Source: Xanthobacter agilis (GTDB taxonomy: Bacteria > Pseudomonadota > Alphaproteobacteria > Rhizobiales > Xanthobacteraceae). Taken from it: a stretch of DNA of 64,000 bases. How positions within the stretch are numbered: the stretch's first letter is position 1; each line of letters opens with the position of its first letter. Below the pieces are notes generated by a model. That model worked only from the letters and a program-made list of their open reading frames with translations, had not been told where the DNA came from and made no database searches. The stretch lies in NCBI RefSeq assembly GCF_021730435.1, contig NZ_JABWGX010000004.1, forward strand, positions 1 through 64,000, given 5' to 3'. Both the position numbers and the translations under genes were made by a program. Of this stretch, positions 7,984 through 17,421 are shown piece by piece.

Positions 7984-9153
7984 CTATTTCACATCCACCG
8001 GCAGGAAGGTGAAGGGCTGCGCCAGCTCGAACGCGCGCGCCGCATTGCCGGAATAGAGCTTGCCGCCGGTCAGCGGCAGCTTCTTCACCGGCGCGCCCGG
8101 CTTCAGGTCGAGGTCGTCGAGCGGCACCCAGAAGGTGTTGGGGCTGGTGGCGGAATCGAAGAAATAGACGCGGTTCTTCTGGTCACTCACGGTGCGCCAG
8201 AGGGTGGAGGCGATGTTGGGGGAGCCGGGCTCGATGAAGCCGAGGGGCACGCTCACGGCGCGCATCACGCTGGCGACGCTGCCCACCGCCTGGTTGGCAT
8301 AGCTGTGGTCCGGCACGGCGGTGATGATGGCGGGCTCGGCCTTGGTCGGCAGCGCCTTGATGAGGAAGCTCGCCCGCGCGAAGCGGTCGGCCGCGCGGAA
8401 GGTGCCGGGCAGGAACACCGTGCCGCCGATCTCTTCCCAGTAGGAATCGAGGGCGAGCTGCTGGTCGTAGGACGGCGAATTGGTCATCACCTGGTACTGG
8501 CGCCCGTGGTGGATCACCAGCTTGCCATCCAGATACTCGAAGATGGCGCTGTCGCCCGAGGGGTCGGAGATGGCGAGATGGAGCTGCGCGGCCCGGCCGT
8601 TGGGCAGCACCGATGTGACCACCACGAACGGTTCCTTGGCGAGCGCCTCCACCGCCTCGGTCACGGTGGCGAAATTATCGAGAACATACTGCGCCCACAG
8701 GCTGATGGAGAGGGCCGGCCGGCCGTTGGGCGTGGCGTATTGGGATTCGGCCAGATAGAGCAGGTTGGCGACGAGGCCCTTCTCGTTCATGCCGTCGGCG
8801 GTGCCCACATCGTAGCCGGAAGCGATGACGCTGCCGTATTTGGCGACCCACTTCGGCGTATTGGCCCCGGCGGCGCCGTTGCGCGTGATGCCGGCCGGGA
8901 AGGCCCACAGATTCGAGCGCATGTCCTCCGACCAGTCCATGGACCGGCCGGTGACCACCATGCCCTCCCCGCCGAGATAGACGGCGCGGGTGCAGGCATC
9001 GGCGGCGCCGACGCCGAGCAGGGTTCCGCTCAGTACGGATGCGGTCATGCCAAGGGCGAGGCCGGCACGGCCGATCATGCGGGAGAGGCGGGCCGCAGCC
9101 GTGCGCAGGGGAGCTGCGCGCTTCAGGATGGAGGTTTCAGGGATGTGTCGCAT
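7984..9153 (-). CDS. Secreted linear amide C-N hydrolase (choloylglycine hydrolase family)
   Basis: An Ntn-hydrolase of the bile-salt hydrolase / penicillin V acylase superfamily (CBAH). The 389-residue precursor has a long Sec signal (hydrophobic core about 29-50) ending GVGAADA, so that C54 of CTRAVYLG becomes the N-terminal nucleophile after cleavage. Family motifs include VTGRSMDW near 70, GMNEKGLVANLLYL, and MTNSPSYDQQL. The start at 9153 has GGAGAG upstream. It stands alone on the minus strand. Relatives hydrolyse bile salts, penicillin V or acyl-homoserine lactones; the substrate here is unknown. Confidence 0.87.
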   Translation of the reverse strand: MRHIPETSILKRAAPLRTAAARLSRMIGRAGLALGMTASVLSGTLLGVGAADACTRAVYLGGEGMVVTGRSMDWSEDMRSNLWAFPAGITRNGAAGANTPKWVAKYGSVIASGYDVGTADGMNEKGLVANLLYLAESQYATPNGRPALSISLWAQYVLDNFATVTEAVEALAKEPFVVVTSVLPNGRAAQLHLAISDPSGDSAIFEYLDGKLVIHHGRQYQVMTNSPSYDQQLALDSYWEEIGGTVFLPGTFRAADRFARASFLIKALPTKAEPAIITAVPDHSYANQAVGSVASVMRAVSVPLGFIEPGSPNIASTLWRTVSDQKNRVYFFDSATSPNTFWVPLDDLDLKPGAPVKKLPLTGGKLYSGNAARAFELAQPFTFLPVDVK

Positions 9154-9459
9154 GACGGTTCTCTCCGACGAAACAATCCGCGATCCGGCGCGCCATCCCG
9201 GCGCTGTGCGGTACGCTGATATGCAAGAATCGAGCTTGAGAGAGAATAGCGAAAAGAGAAGATACCGGCTCCGCCCACACAGCCGGGCGGAGCCGGTTAT
9301 CCATGCCCTGTCTGCCCCGAAAAGACATGGACAAGTGGAGATAAACACAGTCGCCGGATCGATTCTCTGAGGTGGATCAAATTTCGGTGTGCACCGGGTT
9401 ATTTTTGTCTAATCGGAGCGTGGCCGGGTCGTGGGTCCGGCGACCTGGAGAGCGTTAGG
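9154..9459. other. Divergent intergenic region with a strong hairpin
   Basis: This 306-base gap lies between the secreted hydrolase and the thioesterase. ACCGGCTCCGCCC (9264-9276) pairs perfectly with GGGCGGAGCCGGT (9285-9297) around an 8-base loop. Read on the minus strand the stem is followed by a pyrimidine-rich CTTCTCTTTTC, so it could attenuate the hydrolase transcript about 110 bases before its start. An AT-rich stretch at 9375-9412 may hold the thioesterase promoter. Confidence 0.45.
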
Positions 9460-9855
9460 ATGCAGGATAAAGAGTCGAAGGTGCCTGATGGCATGCCGGT
9501 CATTCGCACCATTGCCATGCCGGCGGACACCAATCCGAGCGGGGACATCTTCGGCGGCTGGCTGATGTCGCAGATGGACCTTGCGGCCGGCAATCTGGCG
9601 GCCCGCCACTCCCGTGGCCGCGCGGCCACGGTGGCGGTGGAGGCCATGAGCTTTCTCTCGCCGGTGCTGGTCGGCGACGAGGTGAGCCTGTTCGCGCGCC
9701 TGGCGAAGGCGGGGCGCACCTCCATGCGCATCGAGGTGGAGGCTTGGCGCCGGGCCCGCGAAAGTGAGGAAACGACCAAGGTCACGGAAGCGGTGTTCAC
9801 GTTCGTCGCCATCGACGCTTCCGGCCGTCCGCGCGCGCTGCTGCCGGCCGCGTAG
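9460..9855 (+). CDS. Acyl-CoA thioesterase, hotdog fold (YciA type)
   Basis: A 131-residue single-domain hotdog thioesterase that cleaves acyl-CoA esters in the cytoplasm. The sequence has MPADTNPSGDIFGGWLMSQMDLAAG, the catalytic-Asp helix region of the YciA/BACH family, and AMSFLSPVLVGDEVSLFARL in the core. Length is normal for YciA. The ATG at 9460 is preceded by GGAG. It converges on hrpB and probably forms its own transcript. Confidence 0.88.
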   Translation: MQDKESKVPDGMPVIRTIAMPADTNPSGDIFGGWLMSQMDLAAGNLAARHSRGRAATVAVEAMSFLSPVLVGDEVSLFARLAKAGRTSMRIEVEAWRRARESEETTKVTEAVFTFVAIDASGRPRALLPAA

Positions 9856-9905
9856 GGCGGACCAACCCCCGCGCCGTCGCACGCGTTCAGGTGCCGCGCG
9901 CCCTT

Positions 9906-12380
9906 TCAGGTGCCGCGGGGCTTGGCGCGGGTGGTCGGGGGCGCTTCGGCCGGGTCCTCGGGCCAGGGGTGCCGGGGATAGCGTCCGCGCATCTCGGTCC
10001 GCACCTCGCGCCAGGAGCCGCGCCAGAACTGGGGCAGGTCCTTGGTCACCTGGATCGGCCGGTGGGCCGGCGACAGCAAGGCGAGGGTGAGCGGCACCCG
10101 CCCGCCGGCGATGGCGGGATGGGCCTTCAATCCGAACAGCTCCTGCACCCGCACCTCCACCTGAGGGCCGCCTTCCGCGTCATAATCGATGGCGAGGCGC
10201 GAGCCGGTGGGCGCGGTGAAATGGGTGGGCGCCTCCGCCTCCAGCCGCGCGCCCAGGCCGTAAGGCAACAGGGCGTGGAGCGCGTTCGACACCGTATCGG
10301 CGCCCACATCGGCGCGGCCGGTGCGGCCTTCCAGGAAGGGCGCGAGCCATGTGCCGGCGGTCGCGGCGAGGGTCGCATCGGACAGGTCGGGCCAATCCTC
10401 CCCCTCGGCGGCGCGCAGGAAGGCGATGCGGGCGCGCCATTGCTTCAGCGCGGGACTGAGGGGCAGGCGCGACAGGTCGGCGCCGGCCAGGCCATCGGCG
10501 AGGATGCGGGCTGTGGCGGCATCGGCCGGCACCGGCTGTGGCGCATCGGCGAGCACCAGGGCGCCGAGCCGACGCACCCGCCGGGCGCGGACCGTCCCGG
10601 ACGCCGGGTCGAAGGCGACCTCGGTGCCCTCGGTGATGGCATCGGCGAATTGGGTTTCCACCTCGTCCCCGGTCAGCGCCGCGGCGAGGGTGATGCGGGC
10701 GGCCTCGGCGCGGCCGGTCACCTCCGCCACCGCCAGGAACGGCGCGCGGGCGAGGCTCGCGGCGGGGTCCATGACGGCGCCGCGGCCGTTGGCGAGGAGG
10801 AAGCGGGTGCCGTCGCCGCGCGCTTTCGCCACCCGGTCGGGATAGGCGAGGGCGAGTAGGGCGGCGGGCGAGGGCGCTTCTTCGGACACGGTTGCGCCGC
10901 CGGCCAACTCCGCCCAGCGCCCGGCGAGGCGCCGGGCATCCTCCGCCCGGCGGGAGCGGTCGTGGCGGACCGTGTCCAGGCGGTGCAGGAGATCCACCCC
11001 GTCGCCGCCGAGGCCGCGCTCGGAGACCAAGGCGGCGATGTCGGCGGCGCGGCGCCCGGCGCCCCGGTCGGCGCCGGTCACCACCATGTGGGCGAGCCGC
11101 GGCGGCAGCGGCAGGCGCGCCATGCGCTGGCCCAGCGGCGTCACCCCGCCGCCTGTGTCAAGGGCGCCGAGCAGGCGCAGCAGCGCCTTGGCCTCGCAGA
11201 CGGCGGGGGCCGGAGGGGGATCGAGGAAGGGCAGGGTCGCCGGGTCGCGCACGCCGACGCGGGCGAGGTCCAGCACCAGGCCGGTGAGGTCGGCGGCGAG
11301 AATCTCCGGCGTGGCGAAGGCGGGCAAGGCGGCGGTTTCGCCCTCGCCCCACAGCCGGTAGCACACGCCGGGCGCGGTGCGGCCGGCGCGTCCGCGCCGC
11401 TGATCGGCGCTGGCGCGGGAGACGCGCAGGGTTTCGAGGCGCGTCAGCCCCACGTCGGGCTCGAAGCGGGGCACGCGGGCCAGGCCGCTGTCCACCACCA
11501 CCCGTACCCCCTCGATGGTGAGGGAGGTTTCGGCGATGGAGGTGGCAAGCACCACCTTGCGGCGGCCCTTGGGCGCCGGCAGCACGGCGCGGTCCTGCGC
11601 GTCCGTATCCAGGGCGCCGAACAGGGGGGCGATATCGGTGTCGGGGTCGCGCACCGCCGCCCGCAGCAGATCCTCGGTGCGGCGGATCTCGGCGGCGCCG
11701 GGCAGGAAGGCCAGCACCGAGCCGCGCTCGCGCGACAAGGCCTTGAGAACGGCATCGGCCATCTGCCGGTCGATGGGCGTGCGGGGGTCGCGGCCGAGAT
11801 AGTGCGTCTCCACCGGAAACGCCCGGCCCTCGCTCTCGACCACCGGGGCCGGGGTGGCGCCGTCGCCCATCAGGCTCGCCACGCGGGCGCCGTCGAGGGT
11901 GGCGGACATGGCGAGAAGGCGCAGGTCGGGACGCAGCGAACGTTGACTGTCGAGGGCCAGGGCCAGCCCCAGGTCGGCATCCAGGCTGCGTTCGTGGAAC
12001 TCGTCGAACAGCACGGCGGCGACGCCGCTCAGCTCCGGATCGTCCAGCACCATGCGGGTGAACACGCCTTCGGTGACCACTTCGATGCGGGTGCGGCGGG
12101 AGACTTCCGCCTTGAGGCGGACCCGGTAGCCCACCGTTTCCCCGACCCGCTCGCCCAGGGTCTGCGCCATCCGATGGGCGGCGGCGCGGGCGGCTAGGCG
12201 GCGGGGCTCCAGCACCAGGATGCGTCCGCCCTTCACCCAGGGCTGCTCCAGCAGGGCCAGGGGCACGCGCGTGGTCTTGCCCGCTCCGGGCGGCGCCACC
12301 AGAACGGCGCATGCGGACGCGGCGAGGGTGGCGGCGAGGTCGCCGAGGACGGCGTCGATGGGCAGGGGCGAGGCGTACAT
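9906..12380 (-). CDS. hrpB: ATP-dependent RNA helicase HrpB
   Basis: A DEAH-family helicase of 824 residues, the usual HrpB length. Walker A is GAGKT at 32-36, the DEAH variant reads VLFDEFHERSLDAD, motif III SATL follows, and the helicase C-terminal part has TSIAETSLTIEGV and QRRGRAGRTAPG. The C-terminal HrpB-specific region (LPQFWRGSWREVRTEMRGRY) is intact. The start MYASPLPIDAVL at 12380 matches the family. HrpB is conserved in proteobacteria but its RNA target is poorly defined. It is transcribed alone. Confidence 0.93.
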   Translation of the reverse strand: MYASPLPIDAVLGDLAATLAASACAVLVAPPGAGKTTRVPLALLEQPWVKGGRILVLEPRRLAARAAAHRMAQTLGERVGETVGYRVRLKAEVSRRTRIEVVTEGVFTRMVLDDPELSGVAAVLFDEFHERSLDADLGLALALDSQRSLRPDLRLLAMSATLDGARVASLMGDGATPAPVVESEGRAFPVETHYLGRDPRTPIDRQMADAVLKALSRERGSVLAFLPGAAEIRRTEDLLRAAVRDPDTDIAPLFGALDTDAQDRAVLPAPKGRRKVVLATSIAETSLTIEGVRVVVDSGLARVPRFEPDVGLTRLETLRVSRASADQRRGRAGRTAPGVCYRLWGEGETAALPAFATPEILAADLTGLVLDLARVGVRDPATLPFLDPPPAPAVCEAKALLRLLGALDTGGGVTPLGQRMARLPLPPRLAHMVVTGADRGAGRRAADIAALVSERGLGGDGVDLLHRLDTVRHDRSRRAEDARRLAGRWAELAGGATVSEEAPSPAALLALAYPDRVAKARGDGTRFLLANGRGAVMDPAASLARAPFLAVAEVTGRAEAARITLAAALTGDEVETQFADAITEGTEVAFDPASGTVRARRVRRLGALVLADAPQPVPADAATARILADGLAGADLSRLPLSPALKQWRARIAFLRAAEGEDWPDLSDATLAATAGTWLAPFLEGRTGRADVGADTVSNALHALLPYGLGARLEAEAPTHFTAPTGSRLAIDYDAEGGPQVEVRVQELFGLKAHPAIAGGRVPLTLALLSPAHRPIQVTKDLPQFWRGSWREVRTEMRGRYPRHPWPEDPAEAPPTTRAKPRGT

Positions 12381-12419
12381 CACGCCCGCGTCATAGGGCA
12401 GAGGGCCGGGCCAAGGCAA

Positions 12420-12551
12420 AGGGAGGATCTTTGCCGCAAAATCACATTAAATAAATGTTTAATCTATGAAATATCACATAAAATAGTGTTTTTAATTGAA
12501 TCACCCGACATTGTTGTTTAAGGAGGCACCGAACGTCCATCGGAGCCCCTC
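12420..12551 (+). promoter_or_regulatory. AT-rich promoter segment before the binding-protein gene
   Basis: Bases 12437-12500 are strikingly AT-rich compared with the surrounding GC-rich DNA (runs such as CATTAAATAAATGTTTAATC and AAAATAGTGTTTTTAATTG). It ends with the GGAGGC ribosome binding region and the start at 12552. Such a segment would serve as promoter or as a site for nucleoid proteins; exact boxes are not clear. Confidence 0.4.
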
Positions 12552-13748
12552 ATGCGTGCCCTTCTCGCCCTCGCCGCCGTTTTCGGCCTCGCGTCCACGG
12601 CCGCCCTCGCGGAGCCCGCGCCGCTGAAGATCGGCGTGCTCAACGACCAGTCGGGAATCTATGCGGACATGGCCGGCCCCGGCTCGGTCATCGCCGCGCA
12701 AATGGCGGTTGAGGATTTCGGCGGCAGCGTGCTCGGCCGCCCCATCGCGATCGTGGCGGGCGACCACCAGAACAAGCCGGACGTGGGCGCGGCGCTGGTC
12801 AATCGGTGGATCGACGAGGATGGGGTGGAGGTGATCGCCGACATTCCCACCTCATCGGTGCTGCTGGCGGTGCAGGAGATCGGCCGGCGCAAGAACAAGC
12901 TGGTGCTGGCCTCCACCGGCGGCTCGTCCGACTTCACGGGCAAGGCCTGCGCGCCCACCGGCATCCATTGGACCTATGACACCTACGCGCTGGCCGCCGG
13001 CACCGGGAAGTCGCTGGCCAAGGATGGGCCGTGGTTCTTCATTACCGCGGATTATGCCTTCGGCGCGGCGCTGGAGCGCGACACCGCCAAGGCGGTGGAG
13101 GAGAGTGGCGGCAAGATCGTGGGAGCGGTGAAGCATCCCCAGGGCACCACCGATTTTTCCTCCTATCTGCTCCAGGCCCAGGGCTCGGGCGCCAAGCTAA
13201 TCGCCTTCGCCAATTCGGGCGCCGACCAGGTGAACGCCATCAAGCAGGCCAACGAATTCGGCATTCCCCAGTCGGGCGTGAAGCTGGCGGGGCTCTACCT
13301 GCACATCACCGACATCCACGCCATCGGCCTCGATGTGGCCCAGGGGCTCATCCTCACCCAGGGCTTTTACTGGGACCTGAACGAGGAGACCCGCGCCTGG
13401 TCGAAGCGCTTCTACGCGCGGCACAAGGCGATGCCGACCATGGGCCAGGCCGGCACCTATTCCGCCATCCTGCATTATCTGAAGGCGGTGAAGGCCGCCG
13501 GCACCACCGACACCGACAAGGTGGTGGCCCAGATGAAGGCCACCCCGGTGGATGACTTCTTCTCCCACGGCGGCCGGATCCGCGAGGACGGGCGCATGGT
13601 GCACGACCTCTATCTGCTCCAGGTGAAGGCGCCCTCCGAGCAGAAATACCCTTGGGACTATCTCAAGCTCATCCGCGTCATTCCGGGCGACGAGGCGTTC
13701 CGTCCCCTCAAGGACGGCGGCTGCCCGCTGGCGACGGCGGGCCACTGA
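12552..13748 (+). CDS. Branched-chain-amino-acid-type ABC transporter substrate-binding protein
   Basis: A periplasmic binding protein of the Peripla_BP_6 / LivK family. The 398-residue precursor has a Sec signal peptide with likely cleavage after residue 20 (AALA). The mature protein begins PLKIGVLNDQSGIYADMAGPGS and shows VLASTGGSSDFTGKAC, FFITADYAFGAALE and TYSAILHYLKAVKAAGTTDT, all typical. No permease or ATPase genes are adjacent, so it either feeds a transporter encoded elsewhere or has a sensing role. Members of this subgroup often bind amides, urea or aromatic compounds. The ligand cannot be read from sequence. Confidence 0.85.
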   Translation: MRALLALAAVFGLASTAALAEPAPLKIGVLNDQSGIYADMAGPGSVIAAQMAVEDFGGSVLGRPIAIVAGDHQNKPDVGAALVNRWIDEDGVEVIADIPTSSVLLAVQEIGRRKNKLVLASTGGSSDFTGKACAPTGIHWTYDTYALAAGTGKSLAKDGPWFFITADYAFGAALERDTAKAVEESGGKIVGAVKHPQGTTDFSSYLLQAQGSGAKLIAFANSGADQVNAIKQANEFGIPQSGVKLAGLYLHITDIHAIGLDVAQGLILTQGFYWDLNEETRAWSKRFYARHKAMPTMGQAGTYSAILHYLKAVKAAGTTDTDKVVAQMKATPVDDFFSHGGRIREDGRMVHDLYLLQVKAPSEQKYPWDYLKLIRVIPGDEAFRPLKDGGCPLATAGH

Positions 13749-13824
13749 CCCGGCTGCCGAAGTCCGCTCGCGCCGCCGGTTCGCGCCACGGGCCGGACCG
13801 AGCGACGCGAACGGTCCTTGCGGT

Positions 13825-13866
13825 GACGGCCGCGGAACGCCTAAACGAGGGCATTCCGCGGCCGTC
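13825..13866 (+). terminator. Long stem-loop after the binding-protein gene
   Basis: GACGGCCGCGGAA (13825-13837) pairs perfectly with TTCCGCGGCCGTC (13854-13866) around a 16-base loop. It lies 77 bases past the stop codon and ends 22 bases before the WD40 gene start. There is no T run, so it may stabilise or partly terminate the transcript. Confidence 0.4.
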
Positions 13867-13888
13867 GCGTTTGGGGAGTTCCGCCGTC

Positions 13889-14908
13889 ATGTCCTCCGCC
13901 CCGTCCAGCCTCTCCGACAAGGTGCTGCCGTTCTCCGTGGACGGCGCGATCATCGCCGCCGCCTTTCTCGGCGCGGTGCCTGCCCTCGTCACCGGCGGTG
14001 GCAAGATCGTGCTGGAGGGCGCGGCGCCGGTGACGGTGGAGGCCCATGGCGGCGCCATCCTGGCCGCCGCGGGCGACGGCACCCGCCTCGTGACCGGCGG
14101 CGACGACGGCCGGGTGATGGAGACCGTGGCCGATGGCACCTCGCGCATCCTGGCCGAGCACAAGGGGCGCTGGATCGACCGGGTGGCCGTGGGGCCCGAC
14201 GGCGCGGTGGCCTATTCCGCCGGCAAGACCGCTTATGTGCTGAGTGGCAAGGGCGCGGCGACCGGGGGTGAGCCGAAGAGTTTCGAGGCACCCTCCACGG
14301 TGGGCGGCCTGGCGTTCGCGCCCAAGGGCTTGCGCCTCGCCGTCGCCCATTACGGCGGGGTGAGCCTGTGGTTTCCCAATGCGGCGGGGGCGAAGCCGGA
14401 GCTGCTGGGCTGGAAAGGCTCGCACCTTGGGGTTGCCTTCTCGCCCGATGGCCGGTTCGTGGTGACCACGATGCAGGAGCCGGCCCTGCACGGCTGGCGG
14501 GTGGTGGACGGCGCCCATATGCGCATGAGCGGCTATCCCTCGCGGGTGAAGTCCTTCGCCTTCACCGCCGATGGCAAGTGGCTCGCCAGCTCCGGTTCGG
14601 GGGAGGCCATCCTGTGGCCGTTCCAGTCGAAGGACGGCCCCATGGGCAAGCAGCCCACCATGCTGGCGCCATCGCCCACCTCGCGGGTGACGGTGGTGGC
14701 GCCCCACCCCAAGGATCCGGTGGTGGCCGTGGGCTACGAAGATGGCATGGTGATGATGGCGCGCATCTCCGACGGTGCCGAGATCCTGCTGCGGGCGCCC
14801 ACCAACGCCGCCGGCGGCGACGGCGTGAGCGCCATCGCCTGGCATCCGGCGGGCGGCGCGGTGGTGTTCGGCACCGCCACCGGCAAGGCCGGGCGTCTCG
14901 TTTTCTGA
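13889..14908 (+). CDS. WD40-repeat protein
   Basis: A 339-residue cytoplasmic protein without signal peptide or membrane segment, made of WD40-like beta-propeller blades. Blades are visible around [63 protein letters not shown] and [21 protein letters not shown], with a last one ending near the C-terminus. The start at 13889 has GGGGAG upstream. Such proteins are widespread in Hyphomicrobiales and act as protein-interaction scaffolds; no specific role is known to me. It may be co-transcribed with the upstream binding protein. Confidence 0.8.
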   Translation: MSSAPSSLSDKVLPFSVDGAIIAAAFLGAVPALVTGGGKIVLEGAAPVTVEAHGGAILAAAGDGTRLVTGGDDGRVMETVADGTSRILAEHKGRWIDRVAVGPDGAVAYSAGKTAYVLSGKGAATGGEPKSFEAPSTVGGLAFAPKGLRLAVAHYGGVSLWFPNAAGAKPELLGWKGSHLGVAFSPDGRFVVTTMQEPALHGWRVVDGAHMRMSGYPSRVKSFAFTADGKWLASSGSGEAILWPFQSKDGPMGKQPTMLAPSPTSRVTVVAPHPKDPVVAVGYEDGMVMMARISDGAEILLRAPTNAAGGDGVSAIAWHPAGGAVVFGTATGKAGRLVF

Positions 14909-15033
14909 CGGAACAGGAACGATTTGGCCGTGTTGCGGAATCCGCGTCGCGGGGGTGTCACGGCGCGGCATTATTGGCTAACGTGTCCTGCCTCTCGCAT
15001 CCGCGAGATCCGCGCAGCCGGAGATTTCCGCCG

Positions 15034-15783
15034 ATGAAGATCGACGACGTCCGCCGCACCGCCTATTCGATGCCGCTTACCAGTCCCTCCTTTCCCAGGG
15101 GCCCCTATCGTTTCATCGACCGCGAATTCCTCACCATCACCTACCGCACCGATCCGGAGGCGCTGGCGAAGGTGGTGCCCGAGCCGCTCGAGATCGTTGA
15201 GCCGGTGGTCAAGTATGAGTTCATCCGCATGCCGGACTCCACCGGCTTCGGCGACTATACCGAGACCGGACAGGTCATTCCGGTGAAGTTCAACGGTGTC
15301 GAGGGCGGCTATGTGCACGCCATGTATCTCGACGATGAATCGCCCATCGCCGGTGGTCGCGAGCTGTGGGGCTTCCCCAAGAAGTTCGCCAACCCCAAGC
15401 TCAAGGTGGAGAAGGATACCCTGGTCGGCACCCTGCACTACGGCAGCGTGCTGTGCGCCCAGGGCACCATGGGCTACAAGCATGTGGCCGCCGACAAGGA
15501 GAAGGTGCTCGCCTCCCTCCTGGCACCCAATTACATGCTGAAGATCATCCCCCATGTGGACGGCACCGCCCGTGTGTGCGAGCTGGTGCGTTACTTCCTG
15601 GAAGAGGTGACGCTGAAGGAATGCTGGGTGGGGCCCGCCGCCCTCGGCCTTTATCCGCACGCCTTGTGCACCGTGGCGCAACTGCCGGTGCTGGAGGTGC
15701 TCTCCGCCGTGCACCTGAAGGCGGACCTCACCCTCGGCCTCGGCACGGTGATCTACGACTATCTCGACGAACCGGCGAAATGA
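15034..15783 (+). CDS. adc: Acetoacetate decarboxylase
   Basis: Converts acetoacetate to acetone and CO2 through a Schiff base on lysine. The 249-residue protein shows [42 protein letters not shown] (the GFPKK region carries the active-site lysine pair) and a C-terminal [18 protein letters not shown]. Length agrees with the family. The ATG at 15034 follows a GGAG-like sequence. It lies 150 bases upstream of a patatin gene on the same strand. In several related bacteria these two genes accompany 3-hydroxybutyrate dehydrogenase, linking them to ketone-body or polyhydroxybutyrate turnover. Confidence 0.9.
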   Translation: MKIDDVRRTAYSMPLTSPSFPRGPYRFIDREFLTITYRTDPEALAKVVPEPLEIVEPVVKYEFIRMPDSTGFGDYTETGQVIPVKFNGVEGGYVHAMYLDDESPIAGGRELWGFPKKFANPKLKVEKDTLVGTLHYGSVLCAQGTMGYKHVAADKEKVLASLLAPNYMLKIIPHVDGTARVCELVRYFLEEVTLKECWVGPAALGLYPHALCTVAQLPVLEVLSAVHLKADLTLGLGTVIYDYLDEPAK

Positions 15784-15933
15784 GCCGCGGCCGGCGCCCT
15801 CCAGGCGCCGGCCCACCCGTTCGCGACGATGCCGCGCCGCGGCCGGTCCCTGGCCGCGTGCCGCTCCACCGTGAGGCCGGGGTCCGTTTCGGGGCTCGCT
15901 GCCAGACAGAACACGTTGTTAGGACAAAAGGCC

Positions 15934-17091
15934 ATGACCGACAGCCCGCGCGCGAAGAAGGCCCTGCCGCCTGATCTGTGTGACATCGTCAAGCAATATG
16001 AGCGCACGGCCCTGGTGTTCCAGGGCGGCGGCGCGCTCGGGGCCTATCAGGCCGGCGTCTACGAGGCCCTGGCCGAGGTGGGCTGCGAGCCCAACTGGAT
16101 CTCCGGCGTTTCCATCGGCGCCATCAATTCCGCCATCATCGCCGGCAACACCCCCGAAAACCGGGTGCCGCGCCTGCGCGAGTTCTGGGAAACCATCTCG
16201 GCCCGCAAGGCCGCGCCCTGGGCGCCGGAAGGCGATATTTACCGCCAGTTGCGCAACCAGGTGAGCGCCACCCTCACCATCTTGCAGGGACAGCCCGGCT
16301 TCTTCCGGCCGCGCGTGCCCAGCCCATGGCTGCTGCCGGCGGGCGCGACCGGCGCCACCTCTTTCTATGATACCTCGCCCCTGCGCGACACGCTGCTGAA
16401 GCTGGTGGACTTCGACCTCATCAATTCCGGCGAGAAGCGGTTCTCGGTGGGCGCGGTGAATGTGCGCACCGGCAACTTCATCTATTTCGACAACAAGGAC
16501 ACCGTCATCGCCCCCGAGCACATCATGGCCTCGGGCGCGCTGCCGCCGGGGTTCCCGGCGGTCAAGATCGACAGCGAATACTATTGGGACGGCGGCGTCG
16601 TCTCCAACACCCCCCTTCAGTTCCTGCTCGACCAGCCCGATCACCCGAGCGCGCTGGTGTTCCAGGTGGATCTGTTCAGCGCCCGCGGGCCGCTGCCGCG
16701 CGACATGTACGACGTCGCCGAGCGGCAGAAGGACATCACCTATTCCAGCCGCACCCGCTACACCACCGACGTGTTCCGCCGGGTGCAAGAGCTGCGGCAG
16801 AAGCTTTATGAATCGCTGCAGCGTATTCCCGAGCAGTTGCGCACCGAAGAGGACATGGCCCTCATCGACGATTATGCGTCCTCGGGGCCGGTCAACATCT
16901 GCCACCTGATCTACCAGGAAAAGCCCTACGAGCGGGAATCGAAGGACTACGAGTTTTCCTACACCACCATGCGCGAGCATTGGCAGACCGGCTACGAAGA
17001 CACGGTGAAGACCTTGCAGCGGCGCGAATGGCTGAAGATGCCGGACGATATCGGCATCGTCGTGCACGACATCCACCGCATCTCCGAATAG
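15934..17091 (+). CDS. Patatin-like phospholipase with DUF3734 C-terminus
   Basis: A 385-residue serine hydrolase. The patatin domain has the oxyanion-hole GGGALGAYQAG at 31-41, the nucleophile elbow GVSIG with S60, and the catalytic aspartate in DGG (D219). The C-terminal DUF3734 region contains FSYTTMREHWQTGYEDTVKTL. No signal peptide is seen, so it acts on intracellular lipid or polyhydroxybutyrate granules. The start at 15934 has AGGA upstream; the longer frame has no homology. It follows acetoacetate decarboxylase and is closed by a very strong terminator at 17195. The 3-hydroxybutyrate dehydrogenase gene often found next to it is absent. Confidence 0.88.
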   Translation: MTDSPRAKKALPPDLCDIVKQYERTALVFQGGGALGAYQAGVYEALAEVGCEPNWISGVSIGAINSAIIAGNTPENRVPRLREFWETISARKAAPWAPEGDIYRQLRNQVSATLTILQGQPGFFRPRVPSPWLLPAGATGATSFYDTSPLRDTLLKLVDFDLINSGEKRFSVGAVNVRTGNFIYFDNKDTVIAPEHIMASGALPPGFPAVKIDSEYYWDGGVVSNTPLQFLLDQPDHPSALVFQVDLFSARGPLPRDMYDVAERQKDITYSSRTRYTTDVFRRVQELRQKLYESLQRIPEQLRTEEDMALIDDYASSGPVNICHLIYQEKPYERESKDYEFSYTTMREHWQTGYEDTVKTLQRREWLKMPDDIGIVVHDIHRISE

Positions 17092-17421
17092 GCGCGGCGA
17101 CGATCGGGCATCGGGGGCGGTTCTGCGCGGCCCGACCCGATGCCGGCACCGTGGGCCGTGCCGGAGGCGGGCATGATACGCGGGCATGACACAAGGCGCG
17201 TGGGATCCGGGGATCCCACGCGCCTTTTTTGCGCCCCGCGCCGGGGGTGGGTCGCGTCGGTGCGGGCGGACGGATGGCAGACCCCCCGATCGGTCCGGGC
17301 TTCTTCCATTTCCGCGACGGCTACCCGTGCCGCCCACAGACAAGCGGGGGCAAGGGCTGATGGCACCCATGTGGCCACTGCCCACGACACCGCCCCCGCC
17401 GAGCAACGGAAAGGATGACCG
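17092..17421. other. Gap between patatin and the accessory patch
   Basis: About 330 bases. It holds the terminator at 17195-17230 and a GC-rich stretch with no believable gene. The ribosome binding site of the next gene (GGAAAGGATGACCG) is at its right end. I find no copy of the tRNA-Leu 3' end here that could serve as the left attachment site of an island. Confidence 0.5.
17195..17230 (+). terminator. Strong intrinsic terminator
   Basis: GGCGCGTGGGAT and ATCCCACGCGCC pair perfectly across a CCGGGG loop, followed by six T residues at 17225-17230. It lies about 100 bases after the patatin stop and marks the left boundary of the accessory patch. Confidence 0.85.

Noticed and set aside
7783-9219. 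478-codon plus-strand frame over the rplU leader and the secreted hydrolase
   Set aside because: It is antisense to a gene with signal peptide and catalytic motifs, and its translation is Gly/His-rich without a domain.
9891-12197. Plus-strand frames opposite hrpB
   Set aside because: Antisense to an 824-residue helicase with all motifs; no independent evidence.
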